Below, piece after piece: positions 12,235 to 21,977 of a stretch of 64,000 nucleotides of DNA. Position 1 is the first letter of the stretch. Each line of letters starts with the position of its first letter. The notes under the pieces were generated by a model that worked only from the letters and a program-made list of their open reading frames with translations, ran no database searches and was not told the DNA's origin. Both the position numbers and the translations under genes were made by a program. Origin of the DNA: Blastococcus aggregatus (GTDB taxonomy: Bacteria; Actinomycetota; Actinomycetes; Mycobacteriales; Geodermatophilaceae); the NCBI RefSeq assembly GCF_900221005.1, contig NZ_OBQI01000002.1, forward strand, positions 310,001-374,000. Reading direction: 5' to 3'.

Positions 12235-12986
12235 CCCGGCTCGTCCGCGCCGAGTGGACCAAGCTGTTCACCACCCGCGTCTGGATCGGCATGTTGGCGG
12301 CAGGCGTCCTGCTCACCGCCGGGTTCGCGGTGCTGATGACCGCCTTCGCCGGCAACGCCGACAGCGGGATCGCTCCCGTCGGCACGGCGGAGTTCGAGCA
12401 GACGGCCCTCGCCCAGGCCTCGGGCGCCACCATCCTCACGCTGATCCTCGGGATCATCGGGGCGACGCAGGAGTACCGGCACCGCACGGCGACGCCGACC
12501 TTCCTCACCACCCCCCGCCGCGGCTCGGTCATCGTCGCCAAGCTGATCGCCTACGCGCTCGCCGCGGTGCCCTTCGCCGTCGTCGTGGTCGCGGTCAACT
12601 ACCTCGTCGTCGCGGTGTACGCCGGTGCGCGCGGCGCTGCTCCCTCGCTGACCGGGGACAACCTCGAGGTGATGACCACCTCCGGGCTCGCGCTGGTGAT
12701 CTACGCCGTGATCGGAGTGGGTCTGGGCGCCCTGATGCGCAACCAGGTCGGCGCCATCGTGGCCGCCCTGGTCTACCTGTTCGTCGTGGAGGGCGTCATC
12801 CGGTCCATCCCGGCCACCTCCGGCGCCTACAAGTGGCTGCCGGGCGGCGGCCTGGAGGCCATGACCGCGACGTTCGACGGGCCCGACCTCCTGGGCGCCT
12901 GGCAGGGCGGCCTGCTCCTGATCGGCTACGGACTCCTGGCGGCGCTGCTCGGCACCCTCCTGGCGGTCCGGCGCGACATCGTCTGA
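12231..12986 (+). CDS. ABC transporter permease (ABC-2 type)
   Basis: 251 residues with about six hydrophobic helices. The N-terminal amphipathic stretch [16 protein letters not shown] is typical of ABC-2 permeases, as is the [10 protein letters not shown] cytoplasmic loop after the second helix. The ATG overlaps the ATPase stop by 4 nt, so the pair makes one exporter. Homologues next to such ATPases include antibiotic or lipid exporters and Na+ extrusion systems; the substrate is unknown. Confidence 0.9.
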
Positions 12987-13056
12987 CCCGCCCGGCGGCT
13001 CCGGCGGGCGCCCGACGCGGCCGCCGTCACACCCGGTCGCCTCACCCGCACGGGCG

Positions 13057-13112
13057 TAGACTGCCCGTTCAGCCGTTCATGCCCCGAAGACGCAGCCCAG
13101 AGACGAAGAAGG
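13057..13112 (+). promoter_or_regulatory. Candidate kgd promoter and ribosome binding site
   Basis: TAGACT at 13057-13062 fits an actinobacterial -10. GAAGAAGG at 13105-13112 is a plausible ribosome binding site 11 nt before the GTG at 13124. An ATG at 13079 is in frame but has no ribosome binding site and lies too far from the hexamer for leaderless initiation. Confidence 0.45.
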
Positions 13113-13123
13113 CACTCGACCCC

Positions 13124-16100
13124 GTGTCAAGCGAGAACTCAACCCGGCCCTCCGCCCAGTCCCCGGTGACGGGCTTCGGTACCAACGAGTGGCTGGTCGA
13201 GGAGATGTACCAGCAGTACCAGTCCGACCCGTCGAGCGTGGACCAGGCCTGGCACGAGTTCTTCGCCGACTACCGGCCGGGCAGCCCGGTCGACGGCGGC
13301 GTCCGCGAGAGCGCCCCGGCGCCCGCCGCGGCTGCGCCCGCACCGGCCGCGAAGGCACCGCAGGCGGCTCCTCCCGCCGCCCCCACGCCGTCCCGGCCGG
13401 AGCCGAAGTCCGAGGGGACCGTCGTCGCGCGCGCCGCGGACCGGGCCGACCAGCAGCAGCCGGCCGCCCCCGCCCCGAAGCCGGCGAAGCCGTCCACCCC
13501 CGCACCGGCGACGGGCGCGAAGCAGTCGCCGCTGCGCGGCGCTGCCGCGGCGGTCGTGAAGAACATGAACGCCTCGCTGACCGTGCCGACGGCCACGAGC
13601 GTGCGCGCGGTGCCGGCCAAGCTCCTGGCCGACAACCGCATCGTCATCAACAACCACCTCAAGCGGGCGCGCGGCGGCAAGATCTCCTTCACGCACCTCA
13701 TCGGCTACGCGCTGGTCCGGGCGCTGGACGACTTCCCGAACATGAACAGCGCGTTCGCCGAGGTCGACGGCAAGCCGGTCCACGTCCAGCCCGAGCACGT
13801 CAACTTCGGCCTGGCCATCGACCTGCCGAAGCCCGACGGCTCGCGGTCGCTGGTCGTCGCCTCGATCAAGGCCGCCGAGGAGATGGACTTCGCCGGCTTC
13901 TGGGCCGCCTACGAGGACATCATCCGCCGGGCGCGCGCCAACAAGCTGACGATGGAGGACTTCTCCGGCACCACGATCAGCCTGACCAACCCCGGCACCC
14001 TCGGCACCAACCACTCGGTGCCGCGGCTGACCGCGGGCCAGGGCGCGATCCTCGGCGTCGGTGCGATGGAGTACCCGGCCGAGTTCCAGGGGATGAGCCC
14101 CGAGGCGCTCACCGAGCTCGGCATTTCCAAGATCATCACGCTCACCTCGACCTACGACCACCGCGTCATCCAGGGCGCGGAGTCCGGCGACTTCCTGCGT
14201 CGACTGCATGCGCTGCTCCTGGGCGAGGACGGCTTCTACGACGACGTCTTCCGCTCGCTGCGGATCCCCTACGAGCCGGTGCGCTGGATGCCGGACGCGC
14301 GGGTGAGCACCGAGGGGCAGATCGACAAGGAAGCCCGGGTCATCGAGGTCATCGAGTCCTACCGGCGCAACGGCCACCTCATGGCCGACACCGACCCGCT
14401 CGAGTTCAAGGTCCGCACCCACCCCGACCTCGACATCCGCGAGCACGGCCTGACCCTGTGGGACCTCGACCGCAAGTTCCCGGTCGGCGGGTTCGCCGGC
14501 GAGCGGATGATGGCGCTGCGGGACATCCTCGGCGTGCTGCGCAACTCCTACTGCCGCACGGTCGGCGTGGAGTACATGCACATCACCGACCCCGAGGAGC
14601 GCGAGTGGCTCCAGGAGCGGGTCGAGGTCGCGCACGAGCAGCCCGACCGCGAGAAGCAGAAGCACGTGCTCGGCCGGCTCAACGCCGCCGAGGCGTTCGA
14701 GACCTTCCTGCAGACCAAGTACGTCGGCCAGAAGCGCTTCAGCCTCGAGGGCGGTGAGTCGCTGATCCCGGTCCTCGACGAGGTCCTGATCGCCGGCACC
14801 GACCACGGCCTGGACGAGGTCGCGATCGGCATGCCGCACCGCGGCCGGCTCAACGTGCTGGCCAACGTCCTCGGCAAGAGCTACGCCAAGATCTTCGGCG
14901 AGTTCGAGGGCAACATCGACCCCGGCACGGTCCAGGGCTCCGGCGACGTGAAGTACCACCTCGGCGCCGAGGGCACCTTCAAGAACCCGTTCAAGGACGG
15001 CGCCGAGATCTCCGTCTCGCTGGCCAGCAACCCCAGCCACCTGGAGACGGTCAACCCCGTGCTCGAGGGCGTCGTGCGCGCCAAGCAGGACATGATCGAC
15101 AAGGGCGACCACGGCTTCACCGTGCTGCCGGTCCTGCTGCACGGTGACTCTGCGTTCGCGGGCCAGGGCGTGGTCCAGGAGACGCTGAACCTCTCCCAGT
15201 TGCGCGGCTACCGCACCGGCGGCACCGTGCACGTCGTCGTCAACAACCAGGTCGGCTTCACCACCAGTCCGGCGTCGGCCCGGTCGAGCCTCTACTCGAC
15301 CGACGTCGCGCGGATGATCGGCGCTCCGGTCTTCCACGTGAACGGCGACGACCCCGAGGCCTGCGTGCGGGTGGCCCGGCTGGCCGTGGACTACCGCCAG
15401 ACGTTCAAGAAGGACGTCGTCATCGACCTGGTCTGCTACCGCCGCCGCGGGCACAACGAGGGCGACGACCCCTCGATGACCCAGCCGCTGATGTACGACA
15501 TCATCGATCGCAAGCGCTCCGTCCGGAAGCTCTACACCGAGGCGCTGGTCGGCCGGGGCGACATCACGCTCGAGGAGGCCGAGGAGGCCCTCAAGGACTA
15601 CCGCGGACAGCTCGAGCGGGCCTTCGCCGAGACGCACGACTCGAAGGACTCCTCCGGCCCCGAGCCGGTCATGGACCCGCGCACCGCGCACGAGTCGCAG
15701 CTCCCCACCGCGATCACCCCCGAGGTGCTCAAGGCGATCGGCGACGCCCACGTATCCTTCCCGCCGGACTTCACCCCGCACCCCAAGCTCAAGAAGATGC
15801 TCGAGCGGCGGGCGGCGATGGTGACCGAGGGCGGCGTCGACTGGGCGATGGGCGAGCTGCTGGCCTTCGGGTCGCTGCTCATGCAGGGCGTGCCCGTCCG
15901 GCTGGCCGGGCAGGACTCGCGCCGCGGCACGTTCGTGCAGCGGCACTCGGTCCTCATCGACCGGGAGACCGCCGCGGAGTACACGCCGCTGGCCAACCTC
16001 TCCGACGACCAGGCCAAGTTCTTCGTCTACGACTCGCTCCTGAGCGAGTACGCCGCACTCGGCTTCGAGTACGGCTACTCGGTGGCCGACCCGAAGGCCC

Positions 16101-16876
16101 TGGTGCTGTGGGAGGCGCAGTTCGGCGACTTCGTCGACGGCGCCCAGATGGTGATCGACGAGTTCATCAGCTCCGGCGAGGCGAAGTGGGGCCAGCGCTC
16201 CGGCGTCGTCATGCTCCTGCCGCACGGCCTGGAGGGCCAGGGCCCGGACCACTCCAGCGGTCGCATCGAGCGGTTCCTGCAGCTGTCGGCGGAGAACAAC
16301 ATGACCGTCGCCAACTGCACGACGCCCGGCAACTACTTCCACCTGCTCCGCCGTCAGGCGCTCTCGGACGTGCACCGGCCGCTGGTGGTGTTCACCCCGA
16401 AGTCGCTGCTGCGGGCCAAGGTGGCGGTCAGCCCGGTCTCCGACTTCACCGACCAGGGCTTCCGGCCCGTCCTGCCCGACCCGGGCGTGGGCGGCAAGGC
16501 GCTGGACGGCTCGGCCGTGCGCCGGGTGCTGCTGTGCAGCGGCAAGGTCGCCTACGACCTGATGGCCCAGCGGGAGTCCGAGGGCTCCGCGGACGTGGCC
16601 GTCGTCCGGGTCGAGCAGCTCTACCCGCTGCCTGCCGGGCAGATCGCCGAGGCGCTCGAGCAGTACCCGAACGCCGAGGACGTGGTGTGGGTGCAGGAGG
16701 AGCCGGCCAACATGGGCGCCTGGCAGTTCATGGCCGTGAACCTCCCCGAGCACCTGCCCTCGGGCCGGACGTTCCGGCGGGTCAGCCGGCGCGCGTCGGC
16801 CAGCCCGGCGGTCGGCTCGGCGAAGGTGCACGACGTCGAGCAGCGTCAGCTGGTCGCCGAGGCCCTCGCGAAGTAG
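13124..16876 (+). CDS. kgd: Multifunctional 2-oxoglutarate decarboxylase / dehydrogenase E1 / succinyltransferase
   Basis: 1250-residue TCA-cycle enzyme. The N-terminal helix [18 protein letters not shown] leads into a Pro/Ala-rich linker (about 55-145). Next is an E2-type acyltransferase domain (about 150-370) with the [10 protein letters not shown] active-site region but no lipoyl domain. The thiamine-diphosphate E1 part follows (about 400-1240), with [24 protein letters not shown] and GHNEGDDPS. This fused architecture is specific to actinobacteria (Rv1248c), where it is the E1o subunit working with the pyruvate-dehydrogenase E2/E3 and is inhibited by unphosphorylated GarA. The start follows the mycobacterial N-terminus. 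Confidence 0.95.
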   Translation: MSSENSTRPSAQSPVTGFGTNEWLVEEMYQQYQSDPSSVDQAWHEFFADYRPGSPVDGGVRESAPAPAAAAPAPAAKAPQAAPPAAPTPSRPEPKSEGTVVARAADRADQQQPAAPAPKPAKPSTPAPATGAKQSPLRGAAAAVVKNMNASLTVPTATSVRAVPAKLLADNRIVINNHLKRARGGKISFTHLIGYALVRALDDFPNMNSAFAEVDGKPVHVQPEHVNFGLAIDLPKPDGSRSLVVASIKAAEEMDFAGFWAAYEDIIRRARANKLTMEDFSGTTISLTNPGTLGTNHSVPRLTAGQGAILGVGAMEYPAEFQGMSPEALTELGISKIITLTSTYDHRVIQGAESGDFLRRLHALLLGEDGFYDDVFRSLRIPYEPVRWMPDARVSTEGQIDKEARVIEVIESYRRNGHLMADTDPLEFKVRTHPDLDIREHGLTLWDLDRKFPVGGFAGERMMALRDILGVLRNSYCRTVGVEYMHITDPEEREWLQERVEVAHEQPDREKQKHVLGRLNAAEAFETFLQTKYVGQKRFSLEGGESLIPVLDEVLIAGTDHGLDEVAIGMPHRGRLNVLANVLGKSYAKIFGEFEGNIDPGTVQGSGDVKYHLGAEGTFKNPFKDGAEISVSLASNPSHLETVNPVLEGVVRAKQDMIDKGDHGFTVLPVLLHGDSAFAGQGVVQETLNLSQLRGYRTGGTVHVVVNNQVGFTTSPASARSSLYSTDVARMIGAPVFHVNGDDPEACVRVARLAVDYRQTFKKDVVIDLVCYRRRGHNEGDDPSMTQPLMYDIIDRKRSVRKLYTEALVGRGDITLEEAEEALKDYRGQLERAFAETHDSKDSSGPEPVMDPRTAHESQLPTAITPEVLKAIGDAHVSFPPDFTPHPKLKKMLERRAAMVTEGGVDWAMGELLAFGSLLMQGVPVRLAGQDSRRGTFVQRHSVLIDRETAAEYTPLANLSDDQAKFFVYDSLLSEYAALGFEYGYSVADPKALVLWEAQFGDFVDGAQMVIDEFISSGEAKWGQRSGVVMLLPHGLEGQGPDHSSGRIERFLQLSAENNMTVANCTTPGNYFHLLRRQALSDVHRPLVVFTPKSLLRAKVAVSPVSDFTDQGFRPVLPDPGVGGKALDGSAVRRVLLCSGKVAYDLMAQRESEGSADVAVVRVEQLYPLPAGQIAEALEQYPNAEDVVWVQEEPANMGAWQFMAVNLPEHLPSGRTFRRVSRRASASPAVGSAKVHDVEQRQLVAEALAK

Positions 16877-16882
16877 CCGACC

Positions 16883-17071
16883 GTGTACTTCACCGACCGG
16901 GGGCTCGAGGAGCTGGCACAGCGGCGGGGCGAGGAGGAGGTCACCCTCGCCTGGCTGGCCGACCAGCTCCAGGCGTTCGTCGACCAGCACCCCGACTTCG
17001 AGGTGCCCGTCGAGCGGCTGGCCACCTGGCTGGCCCGCGGCGGCGCGGACCCCGACGCCGAGGACGACTGA
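16883..17071 (+). CDS. Small DUF6104-type protein downstream of kgd
   Basis: 62-residue acidic protein beginning MYFTDRGLEELAQRRGEEEV and ending in an Asp/Glu-rich tail. I recognise this as a small conserved actinobacterial family (DUF6104) of unknown function. The GTG start lies 6 nt after the kgd stop, so it is almost certainly co-transcribed. A role as an accessory of Kgd is suggested only by position. Confidence 0.82.
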   Translation: MYFTDRGLEELAQRRGEEEVTLAWLADQLQAFVDQHPDFEVPVERLATWLARGGADPDAEDD

Positions 17072-17133
17072 GGTAGCACCGCCGCCGGGCGCGCCTCCGT
17101 CACAGGTCGCGTTCGGCGAAGCACGCTGGGTGG

Positions 17134-17847
17134 ATGCTCGGTCACTCCCACGCGCTCTCCGGCCTGGCGGCGGGTGCCGCGACGCTGCCGTGGGCTCCGG
17201 TCCACGGCACCGTCGCGCAGATGTCCTGGATCGCCGCGGCGGGCGGCTTCGCGATGCTCCCCGACCTCGACCACCGCGGGTCGACCGTCTCGGACATGTG
17301 GGGCCCGGTCACCGACGTCCCCTCCGGGCTCGTCGGCAACGTCACCGGCGGGCACCGCTGGGGCACGCACGACGCCGTGCTGGCGCCGCTGGCCCTCGGC
17401 GGGCTGGCGATCCTGGCGGCGGACGCCTACTGGTCGAGCCTGCTGCTCATGGCGCTGGCCATCGGCCTGGCCCTGCGCGCGCTGCACTTCGTCATCCCAG
17501 GCACCACCGAGACGACGATCGTGGGCAACATCGTCCTGTCCTGGGCGGGCGCCTGGTGGCTGCTGGAGCACAGCCCCGCACCTACCTGGCTGCCCTGGGC
17601 GGTGGCCCTCGGGGTGCTCACCCACATCGCCGGCGACGCCCTCACCACGGCCGGGGTCCCCTTCCCGGTGCTCTGGCTGCTCCGGCGCACCCGGATCGCG
17701 TTCTCGCCGATGCGCACCGGCACCGTGTTCGAGAAGGTCGTGCTCGTGCCGCTGTTCCTGGCGGCCACGGTGGCGTTCATCTGGATCAACACCGACATCC
17801 GGGACACCTTCGACCCGATCGTCGACCGGTTCGTCAGCGCCGGCTGA
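17134..17847 (+). CDS. Metal-dependent hydrolase, YdjM/DUF457 membrane family
   Basis: 237 residues with four to six hydrophobic segments. The family signature is complete: LGHSHALSGLA near the N-terminus, FAMLPDLDHRGST, GGHRWGTH, and GDALTTAGVPFP near the C-terminus. These His/Asp residues probably bind a metal at the membrane face. The E. coli relative YdjM is LexA-controlled; I see no LexA box here. Convergent with the malic enzyme gene (12 nt apart). Confidence 0.87.
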   Translation: MLGHSHALSGLAAGAATLPWAPVHGTVAQMSWIAAAGGFAMLPDLDHRGSTVSDMWGPVTDVPSGLVGNVTGGHRWGTHDAVLAPLALGGLAILAADAYWSSLLLMALAIGLALRALHFVIPGTTETTIVGNIVLSWAGAWWLLEHSPAPTWLPWAVALGVLTHIAGDALTTAGVPFPVLWLLRRTRIAFSPMRTGTVFEKVVLVPLFLAATVAFIWINTDIRDTFDPIVDRFVSAG

Positions 17848-17859
17848 GCGCCGGCCGCG

Positions 17860-19053
17860 TCAGACCGTGACGTGCTGCTCCCGGGCGCAGGCGGCAACGG
17901 CCTCGGCGACGGCGGTCGCCACCCGGCGGTCCAGGGGGCTCGGCACGATGTAGTCCGGCCGCAGGTCGTCCCCGACGACGTCGGCGATCGCGCCGGCGGC
18001 GGCCAGCTTCATCTCCTCGGTGATGCTGGTGGCCCCGGCGTCGATGGCCCCGCGGAAGACACCGGGGAACGCGAGCACGTTGTTGATCTGGTTCGGCAGG
18101 TCGCTGCGCCCGGTGGCGACGACGGCGGCGTGCCGGGCGGCCATCGTCGGGTCCACCTCCGGGATCGGGTTGGCCAGGGAGAAGACGATCGAGTCGTCGG
18201 CCATGTCCGAGATCGCCGACTCCGGCACCGTGCCACCGGAGAGCCCCAGGTAGACGTCGGCGCCCGCGAGCGCGTCGGCCATCGTCCCGGCGTGACCGGA
18301 CTGGTTGGTGTGCTCGACCAGCCACTGCTTGCTCGCGGTCAGGTCGCTCCGGCCGGCGTGCAGCACGCCGCGGGAGTCCGCCACCACGAGCTCCCCGACG
18401 CCCGCCTCGAGCAGGATCTTCGTGCAGGCCACGCCCGCGGCCCCCGCACCGGAGACGACCACCCGCAGGTCACCCGGCGTCCGCCCGGTCACCCTCGCCG
18501 CGTTGCGCAGCGCGGCGAGCACGACGATCGCCGTCCCGTGCTGGTCGTCGTGCATGACCGGGATGGACAGCCGCTCGCGGAGCCGCGCCTCGATCTCGAA
18601 GCACCGGGGCGCACTGATGTCCTCGAGGTTGATGCCGCCGAAGGAGGGGGCGATCGCGACGACGGTCTCGACGATCGCGTCCACGTCGGTGGTCGACAGC
18701 ACGATCGGCACCGCGTCGAGGCCGGCGAACTCGGCGAACAGGCAGGCCTTGCCCTCCATGACCGGCAGGGCGGCCTTGGGGCCGATGTTCCCCAGCCCCA
18801 GGACGGCGGTGCCGTCGGAGACGACCGCGACCACCCGGGATGCCCAGGTGAAGCGGCGGGCGAGCTCCGGCTCGGCGGCGATGGCGCTGGAGACCCGCGC
18901 GACGCCGGGCGTGTAGGTCAGCGAGAGGTCGGCGATCGACTCGATCCGGCGGGTCGGCACCACGGAGAGCTTGCCGCCCTCGTGCACCGCGAACGCCGGG
19001 TCGTCGGCGAAGCGGTCGGTCCGGTCGTCGTGCCCACGCCCATTGCCGCTCAT
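17860..19053 (-). CDS. NAD(P)-dependent malic enzyme
   Basis: 397-residue short bacterial malic enzyme (malate to pyruvate and CO2). Tyr and Lys catalytic regions lie in [12 protein letters not shown] and [11 protein letters not shown], the metal-binding region in [14 protein letters not shown], then [10 protein letters not shown], and the dinucleotide motif GAGAAGVA starts the Rossmann domain. It lacks the phosphotransacetylase tail of the MaeB type. ATG at 19053 follows TACGCT (19063-19068, minus strand) by 9 nt. Confidence 0.92.
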   Translation of the reverse strand: MSGNGRGHDDRTDRFADDPAFAVHEGGKLSVVPTRRIESIADLSLTYTPGVARVSSAIAAEPELARRFTWASRVVAVVSDGTAVLGLGNIGPKAALPVMEGKACLFAEFAGLDAVPIVLSTTDVDAIVETVVAIAPSFGGINLEDISAPRCFEIEARLRERLSIPVMHDDQHGTAIVVLAALRNAARVTGRTPGDLRVVVSGAGAAGVACTKILLEAGVGELVVADSRGVLHAGRSDLTASKQWLVEHTNQSGHAGTMADALAGADVYLGLSGGTVPESAISDMADDSIVFSLANPIPEVDPTMAARHAAVVATGRSDLPNQINNVLAFPGVFRGAIDAGATSITEEMKLAAAGAIADVVGDDLRPDYIVPSPLDRRVATAVAEAVAACAREQHVTV

Positions 19054-19107
19054 GGGTGCAGAAGCGTAACGGGGGCCGCAGGAGCTCTCTTCGCTACCGT
19101 GCCCTCC

Positions 19108-19710
19108 GTGGAGACCCGCGAACTCGCCGTGCCCGACAGCTTCGCCTTCGACCTGGTCCCCCACGGGGACGAGCGCGGCAGTTTCACCGAGTGGTACCGC
19201 GCCGACGTCCTGTCCCAGACAGTGGGACACCCGCTGACCCTGGCGCAGGCCAACCACAGCGTCTCCGCGCGGGGCGTGCTGCGCGGCGTCCACTTCGCCC
19301 TGGTCCCGCCGGGGCAGGCCAAGTACGTGTACTGCCCGGCCGGGCGGGTGCTCGACGTCGTCGTCGACGTGCGGGTCGGTTCGCCCACGTTCGGGGTGCA
19401 CGACGCAGTGGTCCTCGACAGCGCACAGCCGCGCGCCGTCTACCTCGCCGAGGGCCTCGGGCACGCGTTCGTCTCCCTGGCCGACGGGAGCTCGCTCACC
19501 TACCTGGTGTCCAGCGGCTACGACCCCACGCGGGAGTTCGGCATCCATCCGCTGGACCCGGCGCTGGGCCTGCCCTGGCCGGCCGACCTCGAGTTCGAGC
19601 TGTCCGCGAAGGACCGCGCGGCACCCACGCTCGCGGAGGCGCAGGCGCAGGGCCTGCTGCCCACCTACGCCGAGAGCACCGCCCGCTACGCCGCGCTGCG
19701 CGGCGCCTGA
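19108..19710 (+). CDS. rfbC: dTDP-4-dehydrorhamnose 3,5-epimerase family protein
   Basis: 200-residue RmlC-like cupin. GDERGSFTEWYR, QANHSVSARGVLRGVHF with the catalytic His, YVYCPAGRVLDV and ELSAKDR are in family order. It would make dTDP-4-keto-L-rhamnose, a precursor of cell-wall rhamnose, but rmlA, rmlB and rmlD are not nearby, so a related 3-epimerase role is possible. GTG at 19108 is preferred (MET-REL start) because TACCGT (19095-19100) lies 7 nt upstream; GTG at 19099 overlaps this hexamer. Confidence 0.85.
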   Translation: METRELAVPDSFAFDLVPHGDERGSFTEWYRADVLSQTVGHPLTLAQANHSVSARGVLRGVHFALVPPGQAKYVYCPAGRVLDVVVDVRVGSPTFGVHDAVVLDSAQPRAVYLAEGLGHAFVSLADGSSLTYLVSSGYDPTREFGIHPLDPALGLPWPADLEFELSAKDRAAPTLAEAQAQGLLPTYAESTARYAALRGA

Positions 19711-19711
19711 C

Positions 19712-20083
19712 TCACCCGCCCGGGGGCGCCGGCGGCAGCCGGCCCGGTCGCGGCCACAGCCGGGCCACCACGCGGCCCACGACCACCGCGGGGCCGAACG
19801 CCCGGCTGTCGTCGGTGACGAACGGGTTGTCGCCCTGCACCCAGTGGCCGCCCTCGACGGCGTGGTGCACCCGCTTCACGACCAGCAGCCCCGGCCGGGC
19901 GGGGAACCGGGCGACGACGACGTCCCCCGACCGGACCCGCGCCGGATCCCGCACCCACCGGGCCAGCACCTGATCGCCGTCGCGCAGGGTCGGCGACATG
20001 GACGGTCCGCGCACCCGGATCCGTGTCCACACCGCGTCCAGGGCCTGAACCCCCAGGTCGTCCCCGCTGTCGCCCGTCGTCAC
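19712..20083 (-). CDS. sodX: Nickel superoxide dismutase maturation protease (S26 type)
   Basis: 123-residue signal-peptidase-like enzyme that removes the N-terminal extension of Ni-SOD to expose His1. Catalytic Ser28 sits in RVRGPSMSP and the general-base Lys70 in LLVVKRV; a WVQGDNP box follows. No membrane anchor is evident, as for SodX. It is divergent from sodN with starts about 50 nt apart. GTG at 20083 is the start that avoids running into the sodN region. Confidence 0.87.
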   Translation of the reverse strand: MTTGDSGDDLGVQALDAVWTRIRVRGPSMSPTLRDGDQVLARWVRDPARVRSGDVVVARFPARPGLLVVKRVHHAVEGGHWVQGDNPFVTDDSRAFGPAVVVGRVVARLWPRPGRLPPAPPGG

Positions 20084-20089
20084 CCGGAG

Positions 20090-20128
20090 TAGGGTCGCAG
20101 ACGAACCGACCCACGACACCGGAGGCAA
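20090..20128 (+). promoter_or_regulatory. sodN promoter -10 and ribosome binding site
   Basis: TAGGGT at 20090-20095 is a -10-like hexamer and GGAGG at about 20122-20126 lies 6-7 nt before the sodN ATG. The transcript would have a leader of about 30 nt. The -35 region lies within the start of the divergent sodX. Confidence 0.5.
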
Positions 20129-20132
20129 TTCC

Positions 20133-20534
20133 ATGCGCCTGTTCCGCATGTTCTCCGCCGTGGAGGCCACCGCGCACTGCGACCTCCCCTGCGGCGTCTA
20201 CGACCCGGCCCAGGCCCGCATCGAGGCGGAGTCCGTCAAGGCCATCCAGGAGAAGTTCCAGGGCAGCGACGACGAGGTCTTCAAGATGCGCTGCGTGCTC
20301 ATCAAGGAGCAGCGCGCCGAGCTCGTCAAGCACCACCTGTGGGTGCTGTGGACCGACTACTTCAAGGCCCCGCACTTCGAGAAGTACCCGCACCTGCACG
20401 ACCTGTTCAACAAGGCGACCAAGCAGGCCGGCGCCGCGGGCGGCAAGGGCAGCATGGACCCGGCCGAGGGCCAGAAGCTGCTCGACTACATCGCCGAGAT
20501 CGACAAGATCTTCTGGGAGACCAAGGCTGCCTGA
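20133..20534 (+). CDS. sodN: Nickel-containing superoxide dismutase
   Basis: 133-residue precursor that dismutates superoxide. After a 14-residue propeptide (MRLFRMFSAVEATA) the mature protein begins HCDLPCGVYD, the nickel hook: His1 amine and imidazole, Cys2 and Cys6 thiolates. The remaining four-helix bundle matches the family in length. Maturation needs the divergently encoded SodX. Nickel-SOD is common in Streptomyces and related actinobacteria and often replaces Fe/Mn-SOD when nickel is available. Confidence 0.97.
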   Translation: MRLFRMFSAVEATAHCDLPCGVYDPAQARIEAESVKAIQEKFQGSDDEVFKMRCVLIKEQRAELVKHHLWVLWTDYFKAPHFEKYPHLHDLFNKATKQAGAAGGKGSMDPAEGQKLLDYIAEIDKIFWETKAA

Positions 20535-20564
20535 CGCGGTCCACCTCCACCTGACGCTCGCGCC

Positions 20565-20579
20565 GCTTACGCCGTAAGC
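20565..20579. repeat. Perfect palindrome GCTTACGCCGTAAGC
   Basis: GCTTAC-GCC-GTAAGC forms a 6-bp inverted repeat with a 3-nt spacer in the gap between sodN and the SpoIIE-type phosphatase gene. The CTTAC...GTAAG form resembles operators of TetR-family repressors. No TetR gene is nearby. Confidence 0.5.
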
Positions 20580-20596
20580 TCGCCGCGAAGACACCG

Positions 20597-20628
20597 CTGC
20601 CGGGCCGCCCTCGCGGGTGGCCCGGCAG
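20597..20628 (+). terminator. sodN terminator hairpin
   Basis: CTGCCGGGCC and GGCCCGGCAG form a 10-bp perfect stem around a 12-nt loop, followed by TCGTCTGTCC. It lies 63 nt after the sodN stop and before the phosphatase promoter. Confidence 0.75.
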
Positions 20629-20680
20629 TCGTCTGTCCTCCGCCCCTCGGCGCAATCGCGCGTGCGCCTAGGGTCTGCCC

Positions 20681-21946
20681 ATGCGCGGGTCGGAGGACAT
20701 GGTGATCGACGTCGGCGCACTGCTGCAGAAGGTGGAGGCGGCGCCCCCGATCGAGGCCGTCGAGGTGGTCGCGGCCGAGCTCGGCGCCATGGTGGGCGCC
20801 CGCACGGTCGCCCTGCTCATCACCGACTTCACCGGCCGGGCCGTGGTCCGCCTCACCTCCGCCGACCCGGTCTCCGGAGCCCGCAGCCACGGCGTCGAGC
20901 AGGCCGAGACGCTCCCGCTGGAAGGCACCCGGTACGAGCAGGTGCTGCGCACGCAGCGCGCCGACGTCGAGGTGGTGGACGACGGCGCCCGCATGATCGT
21001 CCCGGTCACCGACCGCGGGGACGCCATCGGCCTGCTGGAGATGGAGCTGCCGAAGATCCCGTCGGAGGCGGAGGTCGTCGACATCTGCGGCGCCGGCCAC
21101 GCCCTCGCGTACGTGGTCATCGCCGCCCGCCGGTACACCGACGTCTTCGAGTGGGGGCAGCGCTCGGCGCCCTTCGCCCTCGCAGCGGAGATCCAGCGCC
21201 GCCTGCTGCCGGCCTCCTACACCTGCGAGGCCGGCCAGTTCACCCTCGCCGGCTGGCTGGAGCCGGCCAGCGCCGTCGGCGGCGACACGTTCGACTACAC
21301 GCTCGAGCGCAACCGGCTGCAGATCTCGATCACCGACGCCGTCGGCCACCAGGTGGAGGCCGCGCTGCTGGCCACCCTGCTGGTGGGCAGCCTGCGCAAC
21401 GGCCGCCGGCGGGGGCTGGACATCGGCGCCCAGGCCGCCTACGCCAACGACGCGCTGGCCGAGAACTCCCCGCCGGGCCGGTTCGTGACCGGTCAGCTGA
21501 TGGACATCGACCTCCGCACGGGCACCGCGCTGGTCGTCAACGCCGGGCACACCCTCCCGCTGCGGCTGCGCGACGGGGCGGTCGAGGAGGTCGACCTCCG
21601 GGTCGAGGCGCCGTTCGGTGTCCTCCCGGGCAAGACCTTCGAGGTGCAGCCGTTCCCGCTCGAGCCCGGGGACCGGATCGTCTTCCTGACCGACGGCATG
21701 CTGGAGCGCAACGCCGCGGCCTTCGACGTGGCGGCCGCGCTGGCCCACAGCGCCGCCCTCCATCCCCGCGAGGTGGTGCAGGACCTCGGGGCGGCTGTGC
21801 TCCGGGCCACGGGAAACGACCTGCGCGACGACGCCACGATGGTCTGCCTCGACTGGTACGGCGGGCCGCCCCGCGAGCGCCGCACCGAGTACGGCGCCGA
21901 CCCCGCGCGGGCCTCGGCGCCCGGATCCGCAGCGCGCACGGACTGA
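20681..21946 (+). CDS. PP2C-type serine/threonine phosphatase (SpoIIE domain) with sensor N-terminus
   Basis: 421 residues. An N-terminal GAF-like region (about 10-155) precedes a SpoIIE/RsbU phosphatase domain (about 190-405) with metal aspartates in VGGDTFDY, ITDAVGH and DDATMV. Such proteins dephosphorylate anti-anti-sigma factors in partner-switching pathways; no partner genes are adjacent. ATG at 20681 follows TAGGGT (20669-20674) by 6 nt, suggesting a leaderless mRNA. Confidence 0.88.
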   Translation: MRGSEDMVIDVGALLQKVEAAPPIEAVEVVAAELGAMVGARTVALLITDFTGRAVVRLTSADPVSGARSHGVEQAETLPLEGTRYEQVLRTQRADVEVVDDGARMIVPVTDRGDAIGLLEMELPKIPSEAEVVDICGAGHALAYVVIAARRYTDVFEWGQRSAPFALAAEIQRRLLPASYTCEAGQFTLAGWLEPASAVGGDTFDYTLERNRLQISITDAVGHQVEAALLATLLVGSLRNGRRRGLDIGAQAAYANDALAENSPPGRFVTGQLMDIDLRTGTALVVNAGHTLPLRLRDGAVEEVDLRVEAPFGVLPGKTFEVQPFPLEPGDRIVFLTDGMLERNAAAFDVAAALAHSAALHPREVVQDLGAAVLRATGNDLRDDATMVCLDWYGGPPRERRTEYGADPARASAPGSAARTD

Positions 21947-21977
21947 CCCGGTGCGCGGCCGGTACCGTTCAGCCACG

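Noticed and set aside
12254-13123. Upstream in-frame extension of kgd by about 290 codons
   Set aside because: It overlaps the ABC permease in another frame and is Arg-rich nonsense. Homologues begin near 13124.
13139-16990. Very long open frame on the strand opposite kgd (over 1200 codons)
   Set aside because: A shadow of GC-rich codon usage: the translation is low-complexity (Val, Gly, Arg, Leu rich) with no recognisable domain, while the plus strand encodes a complete Kgd.
18060-18095. GGGAAC...GGTT pattern resembling a SigH promoter
   Set aside because: It is inside the malic enzyme gene with no gene start nearby; likely chance.
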